From NCBI RefSeq assembly GCF_040544555.1, contig NZ_JBEPKD010000020.1:1-64000 (forward strand): a DNA stretch of 64,000 nt, given 5' to 3'. The notes under the pieces are model-generated. The model was not told the origin of the DNA. It ran no database searches and saw only the letters and a list, made by a program, of their open reading frames with translations. The number at the start of each line of letters is the position of its first letter. The stretch's first letter is position 1. A program made the position numbers and the translations under genes. Shown in pieces: positions 51,188 through 59,477 of the stretch. This DNA comes from Halalkalibacter oceani. Lineage in GTDB: Bacteria; Bacillota; Bacilli; Bacillales; Bacillaceae_D.

Positions 51188-51475
51188 ATGACGCAAGAAG
51201 AAAAAGATCGTATTGTGATTCCCGATGAAAACGGGGATGAACATTTATTTGATGAGTTGTTTAAATTTACGGTGGACGAAACCGGGAAATCCTATATTCT
51301 TGTTACACCCGTTGGCGAAGAGGCCGATGAGGATGAAGAGGTAGAAGTATTCGCGTTTCGTTATGAAGACCGTGACGAGGAAGAAAACGACATCGCGCTC
51401 TTCCCGATCGAAACCGACGCTGAATGGGAAATCGTTGAAGAGATGCTCAACACGTTTTCGGAAGAAGATCAATAA
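51188..51475 (+). CDS. DUF1292 acidic protein (YrzB-like)
   Basis: A 95-residue strongly acidic protein of the DUF1292 family: RIVIPDENGDEHLFDELFKF, TGKSYILVTPV and DAEWEIVEEMLNT. AAAGAGGTG sets ATG 51188, although the frame opens at 51152. It belongs to the conserved reoM-yqgF-yrzB set. The function is unknown. Confidence 0.88.
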   Translation: MTQEEKDRIVIPDENGDEHLFDELFKFTVDETGKSYILVTPVGEEADEDEEVEVFAFRYEDRDEEENDIALFPIETDAEWEIVEEMLNTFSEEDQ

Positions 51476-51484
51476 GAAGGAACG

Positions 51485-51533
51485 GGAACATCCAAAAGGA
51501 TCAGATTTTGATCTAAGGATGTTCTCTTTTTTT
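51485..51533 (+). terminator. Terminator of reoM-yqgF-DUF1292
   Basis: GGAACATCC..GATCAGATTTTGATC..GGATGTTC: a hairpin with an additional inner stem, followed by TCTTTTTTT. Confidence 0.88.
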
Positions 51534-51572
51534 GAAAATGTAGTATAATAAGACGGTGGAAGGGGGAGAAGG

Positions 51573-52712
51573 ATGTCTGATTCCAACGAAAAACCACGAA
51601 ATGATCTATATGAAGAACGGGTTTCTCAGGCGAAAGTCGTGAGAAAGATCGTCTTTTTTTGTGTCATCGGATTCATTCTAATTGGAACCATCCTGCTTAC
51701 AAGCGGGTATTTTTATATAAAAAATGCACTTGGCCCAATGAATGAAGAAAATCCGCAGGAAGTTGAAGTCACGATTCCAATCGGTTCATCTGCCAGTCAA
51801 ATTGGAACCATTTTAGAAGAAGAAGGTCTTGTCCGCAATGGAGCGTTATTCCGTTATTTTGTCCGCTACAACAATGAGAGTGGATTCCAGGCTGGAGACT
51901 ATGTCCTTTCCACTGCGATGACGATGGATGAAATGATCGCAGCCTTAAAGGATGGACGCGTGATTCAGGAGGCGGAGCTCGTTTTCACCGTGCCAGAAGG
52001 ATTGTGGCTTGAAGATATCGCCGGAATCATAGCTGAGAATACAGAGCATTCTGTTGAAGAAGTGATGGAAGTGCTTAATGATCGCGAGTATATTGAAAGC
52101 CTGATTCACCGCTATGCGATGCTGACAGATGAAGTGTTGCAGGAAGGGATCCGTTATCCGCTTGAAGGGTATTTATTTCCGGCGCGCTATGACTTTCTTG
52201 AGGACAACCCGCCGATTAAAGAAATCATCGAGACGATGCTTGACCGGACGGAAGCCGAAGTTGACCCGTTTCTCGCCGAAGTCGAGGATGGGGAGTATAC
52301 GCTACATAACATCCTCACGCTCGCTTCAATTATTGAACGGGAAGCGCAGCATTCCGAGGATCGCTACTTAATTTCCGGGGTCTTGTATAACCGGCTTGAG
52401 CAGGGGATGAGACTTCAGGTTGATCCGACAGTGTCTTACGCGCTTGGCGAGCATCGCTATATGACAACTTACAATGATTTGGAAGTGGACTCGCCTTACA
52501 ATACGTATTTGTATCCAGGCATTCCAATCGGGCCAATCGCCAGTCCGGGCAGCGACTCGATCCGGGCCGCATTCCAGCCGGAGGAGACAGATTACGTCTA
52601 CTTCTATGCGCGCTATAATGGCGAAGTGATTTATAATGAGACATATGAAGGGCATAATCAAACCCATCAAATGTATCGTGATGAATGGATTGAAGCAGAA
52701 AGTGAAGAATAG
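51573..52712 (+). CDS. mltG: Endolytic murein transglycosylase MltG
   Basis: A 379-residue membrane-anchored YceG-type enzyme that cleaves nascent glycan strands. The N-terminal cytoplasmic tail has RVSQAKVVRK, then one helix (about 27-50). A LysM-like segment follows (EVTIPIGSSASQIGTILEEE), then the catalytic domain. The active-site glutamate lies in TLASIIEREAQ, followed by YLISGVLYNRLEQGMRLQVDPTV. TATAAT at 51544 suggests its own promoter, though no good -35 is seen. ATG follows GAAGGGGGAG. Confidence 0.93.
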   Translation: MSDSNEKPRNDLYEERVSQAKVVRKIVFFCVIGFILIGTILLTSGYFYIKNALGPMNEENPQEVEVTIPIGSSASQIGTILEEEGLVRNGALFRYFVRYNNESGFQAGDYVLSTAMTMDEMIAALKDGRVIQEAELVFTVPEGLWLEDIAGIIAENTEHSVEEVMEVLNDREYIESLIHRYAMLTDEVLQEGIRYPLEGYLFPARYDFLEDNPPIKEIIETMLDRTEAEVDPFLAEVEDGEYTLHNILTLASIIEREAQHSEDRYLISGVLYNRLEQGMRLQVDPTVSYALGEHRYMTTYNDLEVDSPYNTYLYPGIPIGPIASPGSDSIRAAFQPEETDYVYFYARYNGEVIYNETYEGHNQTHQMYRDEWIEAESEE

Positions 52713-52782
52713 GGAACAGCAGGTTGACCCACTTTGAGCTTCACCGGCTGCGTCTCGTCAAAGCCTTTTCAATAATCAACCG

Positions 52783-52822
52783 GGGTGTGCCAAAAGGGTT
52801 TTCCTTAGGCACACCCTCTCTT
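52783..52822 (+). terminator. mltG: mltG terminator
   Basis: GGGTGTGCCAAAAGG pairs with CCTTAGGCACACCC and is followed by TCTCTT. Same style as the secF and dctP terminators. Confidence 0.75.
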
Positions 52823-52958
52823 ACTGGAATAGAGGATGCTGGGATAGAACGAACATGCCAAACGAAGAATCATGCAGCGGTGCAGGGACGCCCTCTGCCA
52901 TTTGGACGATACCTTGTAGGTAGAACAGTTTGTCACAGCTTCAGACTGGAGGAACGGA

Positions 52959-53603
52959 ATGAGCGAAAAAGAAGTAGTGTATTATCTTCATTCACTGTTG
53001 CCGGCCCGACCTGACAAAATTGTCGAGATGGAACATTTTGCTACGGAGCATGATGTTCCGATCATGGATCTGGTCGGCATGGAGTGCCTGCTCCAGCAGC
53101 TTAAGCTGGTGAAGCCGAAGCGGATTTTGGAAATTGGCACGGCAATCGGCTATTCAGCAAGCAGAATGGCGCTGGCGTTGCCTGAAGCTGTGATTGTCAC
53201 CATCGAGCGCGATGAGACGCGTTATGAGCAGGCGCTGGCGAATGTGCAGGAGCTGAATTTGACGGATCGGATTGAAGTATGGCATGGCGATGCCCTGGAA
53301 TTGAGCCAAAAACTTGAATTCGAGTCCCTTTTTGATGTATTATTTATTGATGCCGCTAAAGGTCAATACAAACGATTTTTTGAGATGTATGGGTCATATG
53401 TGAAAAAAGGCGGCGTGATCTTTTCGGATAATGTCCTGTTTCGTGGCCTTGTTGCTGCTGACCATATTGAAAATAAACGATTACGCCAATTAACGAATAA
53501 AATTAAAACGTATAACAGCTGGCTCATGTCCCGATCTGATTATGATACGACCATTATCCCGGTCGGTGACGGCCTTGCTGTAAGCGTGAAAAAGGAAGAG
53601 TAG
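52959..53603 (+). CDS. trmR: tRNA 5-hydroxyuridine methyltransferase TrmR
   Basis: A 214-residue SAM-dependent O-methyltransferase of the caffeoyl-CoA type: VGMECLLQQLKLVKPKRILE, ILEIGTAIGYSASRMALALP (motif I), VTIERDETRYEQA, FDVLFIDAAKGQYKRF with metal-binding acidic residues, and VIFSDNVLFRG. B. subtilis YrrM (TrmR) methylates ho5U34 to mo5U34, and the next two genes make ho5U, which strongly supports the call. ATG follows CTGGAGGAACG. Confidence 0.9.
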   Translation: MSEKEVVYYLHSLLPARPDKIVEMEHFATEHDVPIMDLVGMECLLQQLKLVKPKRILEIGTAIGYSASRMALALPEAVIVTIERDETRYEQALANVQELNLTDRIEVWHGDALELSQKLEFESLFDVLFIDAAKGQYKRFFEMYGSYVKKGGVIFSDNVLFRGLVAADHIENKRLRQLTNKIKTYNSWLMSRSDYDTTIIPVGDGLAVSVKKEE

Positions 53604-53616
53604 GAAGGGGATAGAT

Positions 53617-54549
53617 ATGAACAAGAAGCCAGAGTTGCTAGTGACCCCTAAAGACCTTGACGCTGTATCGCGGGTTTTTGCAGCAGGGGCAGATGCGGTC
53701 ATCATTGGCGAAGAACGCTACGGGCTGCGGTTAGCCGGCGAATTCTCCCGCGCTGATATACGAGCAGCTGTCACGATTGCCCATGAACAGGGAAAACGGG
53801 TCTATGTAGCAATGAATGCGATATTTCATAATGATAAAGTGGGGGAGCTTGCTGACTATGTTGCCTTTTTGCAAGAGGCAGGCGTCGATGCGATTGTATT
53901 CGGAGATCCGGCTGTCTTGATGACGGTGCGTCAGGCCGCTCCGGGCATGAGATTGCATTGGAATACGGAAACGACCGCGACGAATTGGTATACAGCCAAT
54001 TACTGGGGGAAGAAAGGCGCAGCCCGGGCTGTGCTCGCCCGTGAATTGAGCATGGATGAAATTGTGGAAATCAAGGAGAATGCCGAAGTCGAGATTGAAG
54101 TGCAGGTTCATGGAATGACCTGTATGTTCCAGTCGAAGCGGACGTTGATCGGGAATTACATGCAATTTCAAGGAAAGAATCTCGCCGTCGAGCGCCGGAC
54201 AAAGGACCGGCAATTATGGTTATACGATGCCGAGCGTGAGGCGCGTTATCCGATTTTTGAAGACGAGAACGGAACGCATATTATGAGCCCGAATGATATT
54301 TGCATCATCGATGAGCTGGAAGAGATAATCGAAGCAGGCGTAGACAGCTTTAAAATTGACGGCATCCTTAAGGAGACGGACTACCTTGAAAAGGTAACGG
54401 CTCTTTACAGAGAGGCGATTGATCTTTGCGCCGACGAACCAGAGCAATACGCGGAGAAAAAAGAGGCGTTACTGGCAGAGGCCGAAGCGCTTCAGCCGCA
54501 GAATCGAAAATTGGATACCGGCTTTTTCTTTAAAGAAACGGTCTATTAG
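53617..54549 (+). CDS. trhP1: Peptidase U32-like tRNA uridine hydroxylation protein TrhP1
   Basis: A 310-residue U32-family protein: ELLVTPKDLDAVSRVFAAGA, DAVIIGEERYGLRLAGEF, YVAMNAIFHN and EIEVQVHGMTCMFQSKR. It is shorter than TrhP2 and lacks the full cysteine set at the end of the U32 domain (no CxxxC cluster like that in 54565-55827), as expected for the yrrN partner. With TrhP2 it should hydroxylate U34 of tRNA with prephenate. 13 nt separate it from trmR. Confidence 0.88.
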   Translation: MNKKPELLVTPKDLDAVSRVFAAGADAVIIGEERYGLRLAGEFSRADIRAAVTIAHEQGKRVYVAMNAIFHNDKVGELADYVAFLQEAGVDAIVFGDPAVLMTVRQAAPGMRLHWNTETTATNWYTANYWGKKGAARAVLARELSMDEIVEIKENAEVEIEVQVHGMTCMFQSKRTLIGNYMQFQGKNLAVERRTKDRQLWLYDAEREARYPIFEDENGTHIMSPNDICIIDELEEIIEAGVDSFKIDGILKETDYLEKVTALYREAIDLCADEPEQYAEKKEALLAEAEALQPQNRKLDTGFFFKETVY

Positions 54550-54564
54550 AAAGGAGGAAACGGG

Positions 54565-55827
54565 ATGTCAACGATTGCAGAACGTACAAGTGAAGGGAAA
54601 CGGATCATTATGAAAAAACCGGAGCTGCTCGCGCCGGCTGGAAGTCTCGAAAAATTAAAAGTTGCTGTTCATTATGGCGCGGATGCGGTTTACATTGGCG
54701 GCCAGGAATTCGGCCTGCGCTCAAATGCCGATAATTTTTCGCTTGAAGAAATGCGAGAGGGCGTAGAATTTGCCCGCAGATATGGCGCCAAAGTATATGT
54801 GACGACGAATATTTACGCTCATAATGAAAACATGGACGGGCTTGAGGAATATTTACGCTCCCTGCAGGATGTCGGCGTGACCGGGATTATCGTCGCCGAC
54901 CCGCTCATTATTGAAACATGTAAACGCGTTGCTCCAAAAGTTGAGGTGCATTTAAGCACCCAGCAGTCGCTGAGTAACTGGCTGGCGGTCAAGTATTGGA
55001 AAGAAGAAGGGCTGCACCGTGTCGTTCTTGCCCGCGAAGTAGGACTTGAAGAAATGCTTGAGATGAAGAAAAATGTTGATATTGAAATTGAAAGCTTTGT
55101 TCACGGCGCGATGTGTATTTCATATTCCGGCCGCTGTGTCTTGAGCAACCATATGACAGCGCGTGATTCCAACCGCGGAGGCTGCTGTCAATCATGCCGC
55201 TGGGAATACGACTTATATGAAACGAATGAGCAGGGCGAAAAAGCGCTGTTCTCGGAAAACGATCCGCAATATACGATGAGTCCGAAAGATTTGAATTTAA
55301 TTCAGGCGATTCCTAAGCTGATTGAAGCCGGAATTGACAGCTTGAAGGTCGAAGGGCGAATGAAATCAATCCATTATGTCGCGACCGTTACAAGTGTATA
55401 TCGCAAGGTTATTGATGCTTATTGTGCCGATCCTGACAATTTTCAGATCGATAAGGCATGGCTGGATGAACTGGAAAAATGCGCGAATCGCGATTTCGCT
55501 CCACAGTTTTTCGAAGGCGAACCGACATTTGAAGAGCAAATGTACGGCAGTCATCCGAAGCGGACAAAGTATGACTTCGCCGGATTGGTGCTCGATTATG
55601 ATCCAGAAACATCAATCGTTACATTGCAGCAGCGCAATCACTTTAAACCAGGAGACGAAGTGGAATTTTTCGGCCCGGAAATAAGCAACTTCATGCAAAA
55701 AATCGAGACGATTTGGGATGAAGATGGACAGGAACTTGATGCGGCGCGTCATCCGCTGCAAATTGTCCGCTTTAAAGTCGATCAGCCGGTTCATCCACAA
55801 AACATGATGCGCAAAGAGGTAAGATAA
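54565..55827 (+). CDS. trhP2: Peptidase U32-like tRNA uridine hydroxylation protein TrhP2
   Basis: A 420-residue protein: KPELLAPAGSLEKLKVAVHY, DAVYIGGQEFGLRSNADNF, HGAMCISYSGRCVLSNHMT, DSNRGGCCQSCRWEYDLYE with the cluster-binding cysteines, and SLKVEGRMKSIHYV. The C-terminal domain (YDFAGLVLDYDPETSIVTLQ) is the DUF3656-like beta unit. B. subtilis YrrO/TrhP2 works with YrrN. Strong AAAGGAGG before ATG. The stop TAA overlaps the udk start (TAATG). Confidence 0.9.
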   Translation: MSTIAERTSEGKRIIMKKPELLAPAGSLEKLKVAVHYGADAVYIGGQEFGLRSNADNFSLEEMREGVEFARRYGAKVYVTTNIYAHNENMDGLEEYLRSLQDVGVTGIIVADPLIIETCKRVAPKVEVHLSTQQSLSNWLAVKYWKEEGLHRVVLAREVGLEEMLEMKKNVDIEIESFVHGAMCISYSGRCVLSNHMTARDSNRGGCCQSCRWEYDLYETNEQGEKALFSENDPQYTMSPKDLNLIQAIPKLIEAGIDSLKVEGRMKSIHYVATVTSVYRKVIDAYCADPDNFQIDKAWLDELEKCANRDFAPQFFEGEPTFEEQMYGSHPKRTKYDFAGLVLDYDPETSIVTLQQRNHFKPGDEVEFFGPEISNFMQKIETIWDEDGQELDAARHPLQIVRFKVDQPVHPQNMMRKEVR

Positions 55828-56462
55828 TGGCAACAAAACCAATTATAATTGGGGTAGCCGGGGGGACGGGCTCCGGCAAAACAACGGTTGCGAAAGAAAT
55901 TTTTCAGCAATTTAATGAGCAATCGATCGTCTTGATTGAGCAGGATGCATATTATAAAGATCAAAGTGGACTTAGCTTTGAAGAACGGCTGAAAACGAAT
56001 TACGATCATCCGCTGGCCTTTGATAATGATCTGCTGCTTCATCATCTTCAGCAGCTCGCTGCGAAAAAGAGAGTTGAAAAGCCGGTTTACGACTATAAAG
56101 CACATACCCGCTCAAATAAAGTCGTGATCATTGAGCCAAAGGATGTCATTATCGTGGAAGGAATCTTGATTTTAGAGGATGAGCGGCTTCGTGAGATGAT
56201 GGATATTAAGCTATTTGTGGACACGGATGCCGATATTCGCATCATTCGCCGCCTTCTTCGTGACATTCGTGACCGAGGTCGTTCGATTGAGTCGGTCATT
56301 GATCAATATACGTCGGTTGTCAGGCCGATGCACCTGCAATTTATTGAACCGACGAAGCGCTATGCCGACATCGTCATTCCCGAAGGTGGACAAAACCGTG
56401 TCGCGATTGATCTAATGGTGACAAAAATACGCACAATTATTGAAGAAAAAGCGATTTTGTAA
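55827..56462 (+). CDS. udk: Uridine kinase
   Basis: A 211-residue P-loop kinase making UMP/CMP from uridine/cytidine. Walker A GVAGGTGSGKTTVAKEI, substrate loop EQDAYYKDQSGLSFEERLKT and NYDHPLAFDNDLL, KDVIIVEGILIL, and LRRLLRDIRDRGRSIESVIDQY-type lid (RRLLRDIRDRGRS). It is translationally coupled to trhP2 (TAATG). Confidence 0.95.
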   Translation: MATKPIIIGVAGGTGSGKTTVAKEIFQQFNEQSIVLIEQDAYYKDQSGLSFEERLKTNYDHPLAFDNDLLLHHLQQLAAKKRVEKPVYDYKAHTRSNKVVIIEPKDVIIVEGILILEDERLREMMDIKLFVDTDADIRIIRRLLRDIRDRGRSIESVIDQYTSVVRPMHLQFIEPTKRYADIVIPEGGQNRVAIDLMVTKIRTIIEEKAIL

Positions 56463-56470
56463 TAGCATAG

Positions 56471-56513
56471 GGAAAGTGAGGTTGCATTTTAGGGGTAAGC
56501 CTTACTTTCTTTC
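56471..56513 (+). terminator. udk: udk terminator
   Basis: GAAAGTGAGG pairs with CCTTACTTTC, followed by TTTC. The loop is 19 nt. Confidence 0.55.
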
Positions 56514-56527
56514 ATACATGTAAGCAA

Positions 56528-56557
56528 CTAAGAACTCGGAAACTGCCGAGTTCTTAG
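56528..56557 (+). terminator. Perfect hairpin between udk and greA
   Basis: CTAAGAACTCGG pairs perfectly with CCGAGTTCTTAG around AAACTG. The sequence after it (TCTACATATG) is not U-rich, so it may instead be an operator or RNA-stability element in the greA leader. Confidence 0.5.
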
Positions 56558-56615
56558 TCTACATATGTGAAGCAATTATATTTTATTTGAACAAGCAGAT
56601 GAGGAGTGAGTCACA

Positions 56616-57092
56616 ATGGCGGAAGAGAAAAAACATTATATGACAATGGAAGGAAAACGCAAGCTGGAGGAAGAGCTCGAATATTTGAAGACGGAACGGC
56701 GCAAAGAAGTAGTGGAACGCATTAAGATTGCCCGCAGTTTCGGCGATCTTTCGGAGAATTCCGAATATGATTCAGCGAAGGAAGAGCAGGCGTTTGTCGA
56801 AGGGCGGATTATTCAGTTAGAAAAAATGATTCGCAATGCGGTGATGATTGAAGAAGAAGAAGGTTCAGAAAACGTTGTAACGCTTGGGAAGACGGTGAAG
56901 TTCATCGAACTTCCAGATGGCGATGAAGAAGAGTATACGATTGTTGGAAGCGCTGAATCTGATCCGGCTGAAGGAAAGATTTCCAATGATTCTCCGATGG
57001 CGCAAAGCTTACTTGGAAAAGCAATCAATGACAAGGTAATGGTAAATACCCCTGGTGGAGAGATGGAAATTCAAATTGTTGATATTCGCTAA
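56616..57092 (+). CDS. greA: Transcript cleavage factor GreA
   Basis: A 158-residue factor that rescues backtracked RNA polymerase. The N-terminal coiled coil shows YMTMEGKRKLEEELEYLKTE and the tip-associated GDLSENSEYDSAKEEQAFVEG (the conserved D-L-S-E-N/E-Y region). The C-terminal FKBP-like domain has VTLGKTVKFIELPDGDEEEY, SPMAQSLLGKAIND and VMVNTPGG. It follows udk as in B. subtilis. ATG behind GAGGAGTGAG. Confidence 0.96.
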   Translation: MAEEKKHYMTMEGKRKLEEELEYLKTERRKEVVERIKIARSFGDLSENSEYDSAKEEQAFVEGRIIQLEKMIRNAVMIEEEEGSENVVTLGKTVKFIELPDGDEEEYTIVGSAESDPAEGKISNDSPMAQSLLGKAINDKVMVNTPGGEMEIQIVDIR

Positions 57093-57101
57093 GAACGCCC
57101 G

Positions 57102-57151
57102 GCTTGTCGGCCTGTCTCGTAATGGAGACCGGTAGGCAAGCTTTTATTTTT
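57102..57151 (+). terminator. greA: greA terminator
   Basis: GCTTGTCGGCC pairs imperfectly with GGTAGGCAAGC and is followed by TTTTATTTTT. Confidence 0.7.
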
Positions 57152-57186
57152 GCTTCCAAATATTATTCTAATATAACAAAAAGATA

Positions 57187-57518
57187 AGTTAGTTAAGTAT
57201 TTTGGTAAAATATTATAGATTATCTAACATAAAAATTAAAAGCGTTTTCAGTTATCTGACATAAATTCGTCATATATTCAGAAAGTTTATTGTTAGATTT
57301 TCTCACAAAGGTATAGAATTTTAGAAAAGTTTTTCATATAATGTAAGAGAATAAGTCACAGATGAAGAAAGGAGAATGTTAAATTAATTTCATTATGTCG
57401 CAAATTTATTTGTTCTTTTGGACATAATTACAAATGGAGATTTAGCCGAATGGACAAATAGTTAGCAGGTACACTGTGTGTAACTAATTTTTAAAAAATT
57501 CAAAAAGGGGTATCAAGT
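57187..57518 (+). promoter_or_regulatory. AT-rich control region of the TRAP transporter genes with a cre-like site
   Basis: TAAAAGCGTTTTCA (57237-57250) matches the CcpA cre consensus at 13 of 14 positions. It lies between two direct copies TATCTAACATAAA (57221-57233) and TATCTGACATAAA (57253-57265). An inverted TGTTAGAT is at 57291-57298. A TATAAT at about 57343 may be a -10 box; the -35 is poor. TAGTTA/TAACTA (57459-57486) flank a small palindromic stretch nearer dctP. No gene is seen in 57093-57518. Confidence 0.6.
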
Positions 57519-58604
57519 ATGAAAAAATTACTCGTATTATTACTGTCTGCGTTATTCTTGTTTGTTATCGCAGCATGTGGCGGCTCGGACGACACAAATG
57601 AAGGTACTGATGACGCTGCACCAGGTGAAGAAGCAACTGGAGATGCTGGAGATGCTGAATTTGAAGAATTGGTTATTACCTTTAGCCATAATCAACCAAT
57701 TGAAAGCCCAGAGCACATTGGGGCTGAAAAGTTTAAAGAAGTAGTAGAAGAGCAAACTGGCGGAAAAGTAACAGTCGATGTTTACCCGGCTTCGCAGCTT
57801 GGAAGCTTACGTGAACAAGTTGAAGGAACACAAATGGGTGAAATCGATATTACAATGCAGCCAACTGCTGTCGTTAGTCCGTTTGTTGATGACATTAAAG
57901 TAATCGATCTTCCATACTTATGGCCTGCAGATACAGAGCAAACGTATGAAGTGCTTGACGGAGAAGTTGGACAAGAAGTTTTAGCAACTCTTGGTCAAGG
58001 TGGATTTGAAGGACTAGGTTACTGGCCTGGCGGCTTTAAATTGTTCACGACAGGAAACAAGGAAATTCATGAGCCGGCTGACTTCCAAGGTTTAACGATG
58101 CGTGTTATGGAATCCCCGCTTTTAATTGAGCAATATGCAACATGGGGCGGAAATGCGATTCCTGTGCCTTACGCTGAAGTGTATAACTCTTTACAGCAAG
58201 GTGTTGTTGATGGACAAGAAAATCCATTACAAACAATTTACTTAAATAATTATCATGAAGTTCAGGATAATATTATTGAAAGCTACCATGGCACAATGAC
58301 ATATGTGTTAATGGCTAACCAAGGCTGGTATGCAGGGCTTTCTGACGAGTTAAAGCAAGTGATTGCTCAAGCTGAAGAAGAAGGACGTACTGCTGCGCGC
58401 CAAGCATTAAGCGAAGTGGAAGACGAGTACCGTCAAGCGATTATTGATTCTGGTGCGAACTATTATGAATTAACGGAAGAAGAAATCGAAAGCTTCCGTG
58501 AAGCGTCACTGCCTATGCATGAAGAAGTGTACAATACACCTGAACAACTTGAACTGCTTCATAAGCTTTATGAAGCGATTGACCAAGTAGCAGGTAATGA
58601 ATAG
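57519..58604 (+). CDS. dctP: TRAP transporter solute-binding lipoprotein, DctP family
   Basis: A 361-residue binding protein. Signal helix KLLVLLLSALFLFVIAAC, with lipidated Cys20, is followed by an acidic linker (DDTNEGTDDAAPGEEA). The DctP fold begins ELVITFSHNQPIESPEHIG. The conserved ligand-binding arginine is likely in GLTMRVMESPLLIEQY, followed by YNSLQQGVVDGQENP, the family signature. TRAP systems import carboxylate-bearing solutes with sodium. The ligand cannot be read from sequence; genome context suggests a ureide or pyrimidine-derived acid. AAAAAGGGGTATC precedes ATG. Confidence 0.9.
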   Translation: MKKLLVLLLSALFLFVIAACGGSDDTNEGTDDAAPGEEATGDAGDAEFEELVITFSHNQPIESPEHIGAEKFKEVVEEQTGGKVTVDVYPASQLGSLREQVEGTQMGEIDITMQPTAVVSPFVDDIKVIDLPYLWPADTEQTYEVLDGEVGQEVLATLGQGGFEGLGYWPGGFKLFTTGNKEIHEPADFQGLTMRVMESPLLIEQYATWGGNAIPVPYAEVYNSLQQGVVDGQENPLQTIYLNNYHEVQDNIIESYHGTMTYVLMANQGWYAGLSDELKQVIAQAEEEGRTAARQALSEVEDEYRQAIIDSGANYYELTEEEIESFREASLPMHEEVYNTPEQLELLHKLYEAIDQVAGNE

Positions 58605-58662
58605 GACGTAACGAAAAAGTTAAAAGCCCGTAGTGGCTCCGTATATCGCTTGCCACGTTGAA

Positions 58663-58698
58663 GAGGGTGTCCCAGAAGCTTTCGGGACACCCTCTCTA
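58663..58698 (+). terminator. Terminator-like hairpin between dctP and dctQ
   Basis: AGAGGGTGTCCC pairs perfectly with GGGACACCCTCT around AGAAGCTTTC; the T-run is weak (CTAAG). Partial termination or 3'-end protection here would make binding protein exceed the membrane subunits. Confidence 0.6.
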
Positions 58699-58988
58699 AG
58701 CAGTATGCGGTTCTGCTCCTGGCAGGTGGATAACGAGTTGATAGGATAACTCCGCTTGCACAAAAAAAGATGCGTCAGAACATTCCGCATTGCCGGCGGC
58801 TCAAGGATGAATGAGCGGGCCGGCAGAGGGAGGACGACGCTTGCTGTATGGGGTTGTCTTTAAAGGTGCAAAAGTGATCCTTCAAAGGCATCCCCTGTTC
58901 TTTTAGATAAGGTGTGTAATGACGTTTCATCATACTAAAAGAAGGGCAAAGACTCCGCGTAAGACTTTTAGTAAAAGGAGAATGAACA
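58699..58988 (+). other. Gap between dctP and dctQ
   Basis: No gene is supported. It contains a hairpin GCCGGCGGCTC/GAGCGGGCCGGC near 58791-58823, and inverted arms ACTAAAAG/CTTTTAGT near 58935-58972 just before dctQ. GTAAAAGGAG serves as the dctQ ribosome binding site. Confidence 0.5.
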
Positions 58989-59477
58989 ATGAAGTGGATC
59001 AATCGGATTGAGGAAGCTTTTGTTGGCATTTGTTTACTTGCTGTGACGATTGTCTTGTTTGTGAATATTGTGCTTCGTTTCGGCTTCAGTGCAAATACGA
59101 ACTGGGCGGAGGAGGTTATTCGGTATGGCATGATCTGGATTACATTTATCGGAGCCGCGGTTTGTTTCCGGCGAGGTCTTCATGTAGGAATTGATTTTTT
59201 CCTCGATTATTTATCAAAGAAATGGGGCGCGATTATAGCGTTAGTCGTCAACCTGCTTTCCATCGTTTTTATGGCGTTTATTTTTTACTACAGTATTGAA
59301 TTAGTGAAGTTCAGCATCAACTCCGGACAAATTACACCTTCGCTGCAAATTAAGATGTTTTACATTTATTTAGCGATTCCGATAGGGGCGCTCCTTTCAC
59401 TTATTCATTTGGTCGTTCATACATTCAAGCTGTTTAAAGACCTGCAATCTAACACGATAGAGGAGAAACAACCATGA
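58989..59477 (+). CDS. dctQ: TRAP transporter small membrane subunit, DctQ family
   Basis: A 162-residue protein with four helices (about 10-30, 43-64, 85-107, 124-148). INRIEEAFVGICLLAVTIVL, NTNWAEEVIRYGMIWITFIGA and CFRRGLHVGIDFF are the DctQ signatures. It pairs with the large subunit; the overlapping ATGA junction with dctM shows coupling. About 385 nt of noncoding DNA separates it from dctP. Confidence 0.9.
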   Translation: MKWINRIEEAFVGICLLAVTIVLFVNIVLRFGFSANTNWAEEVIRYGMIWITFIGAAVCFRRGLHVGIDFFLDYLSKKWGAIIALVVNLLSIVFMAFIFYYSIELVKFSINSGQITPSLQIKMFYIYLAIPIGALLSLIHLVVHTFKLFKDLQSNTIEEKQP

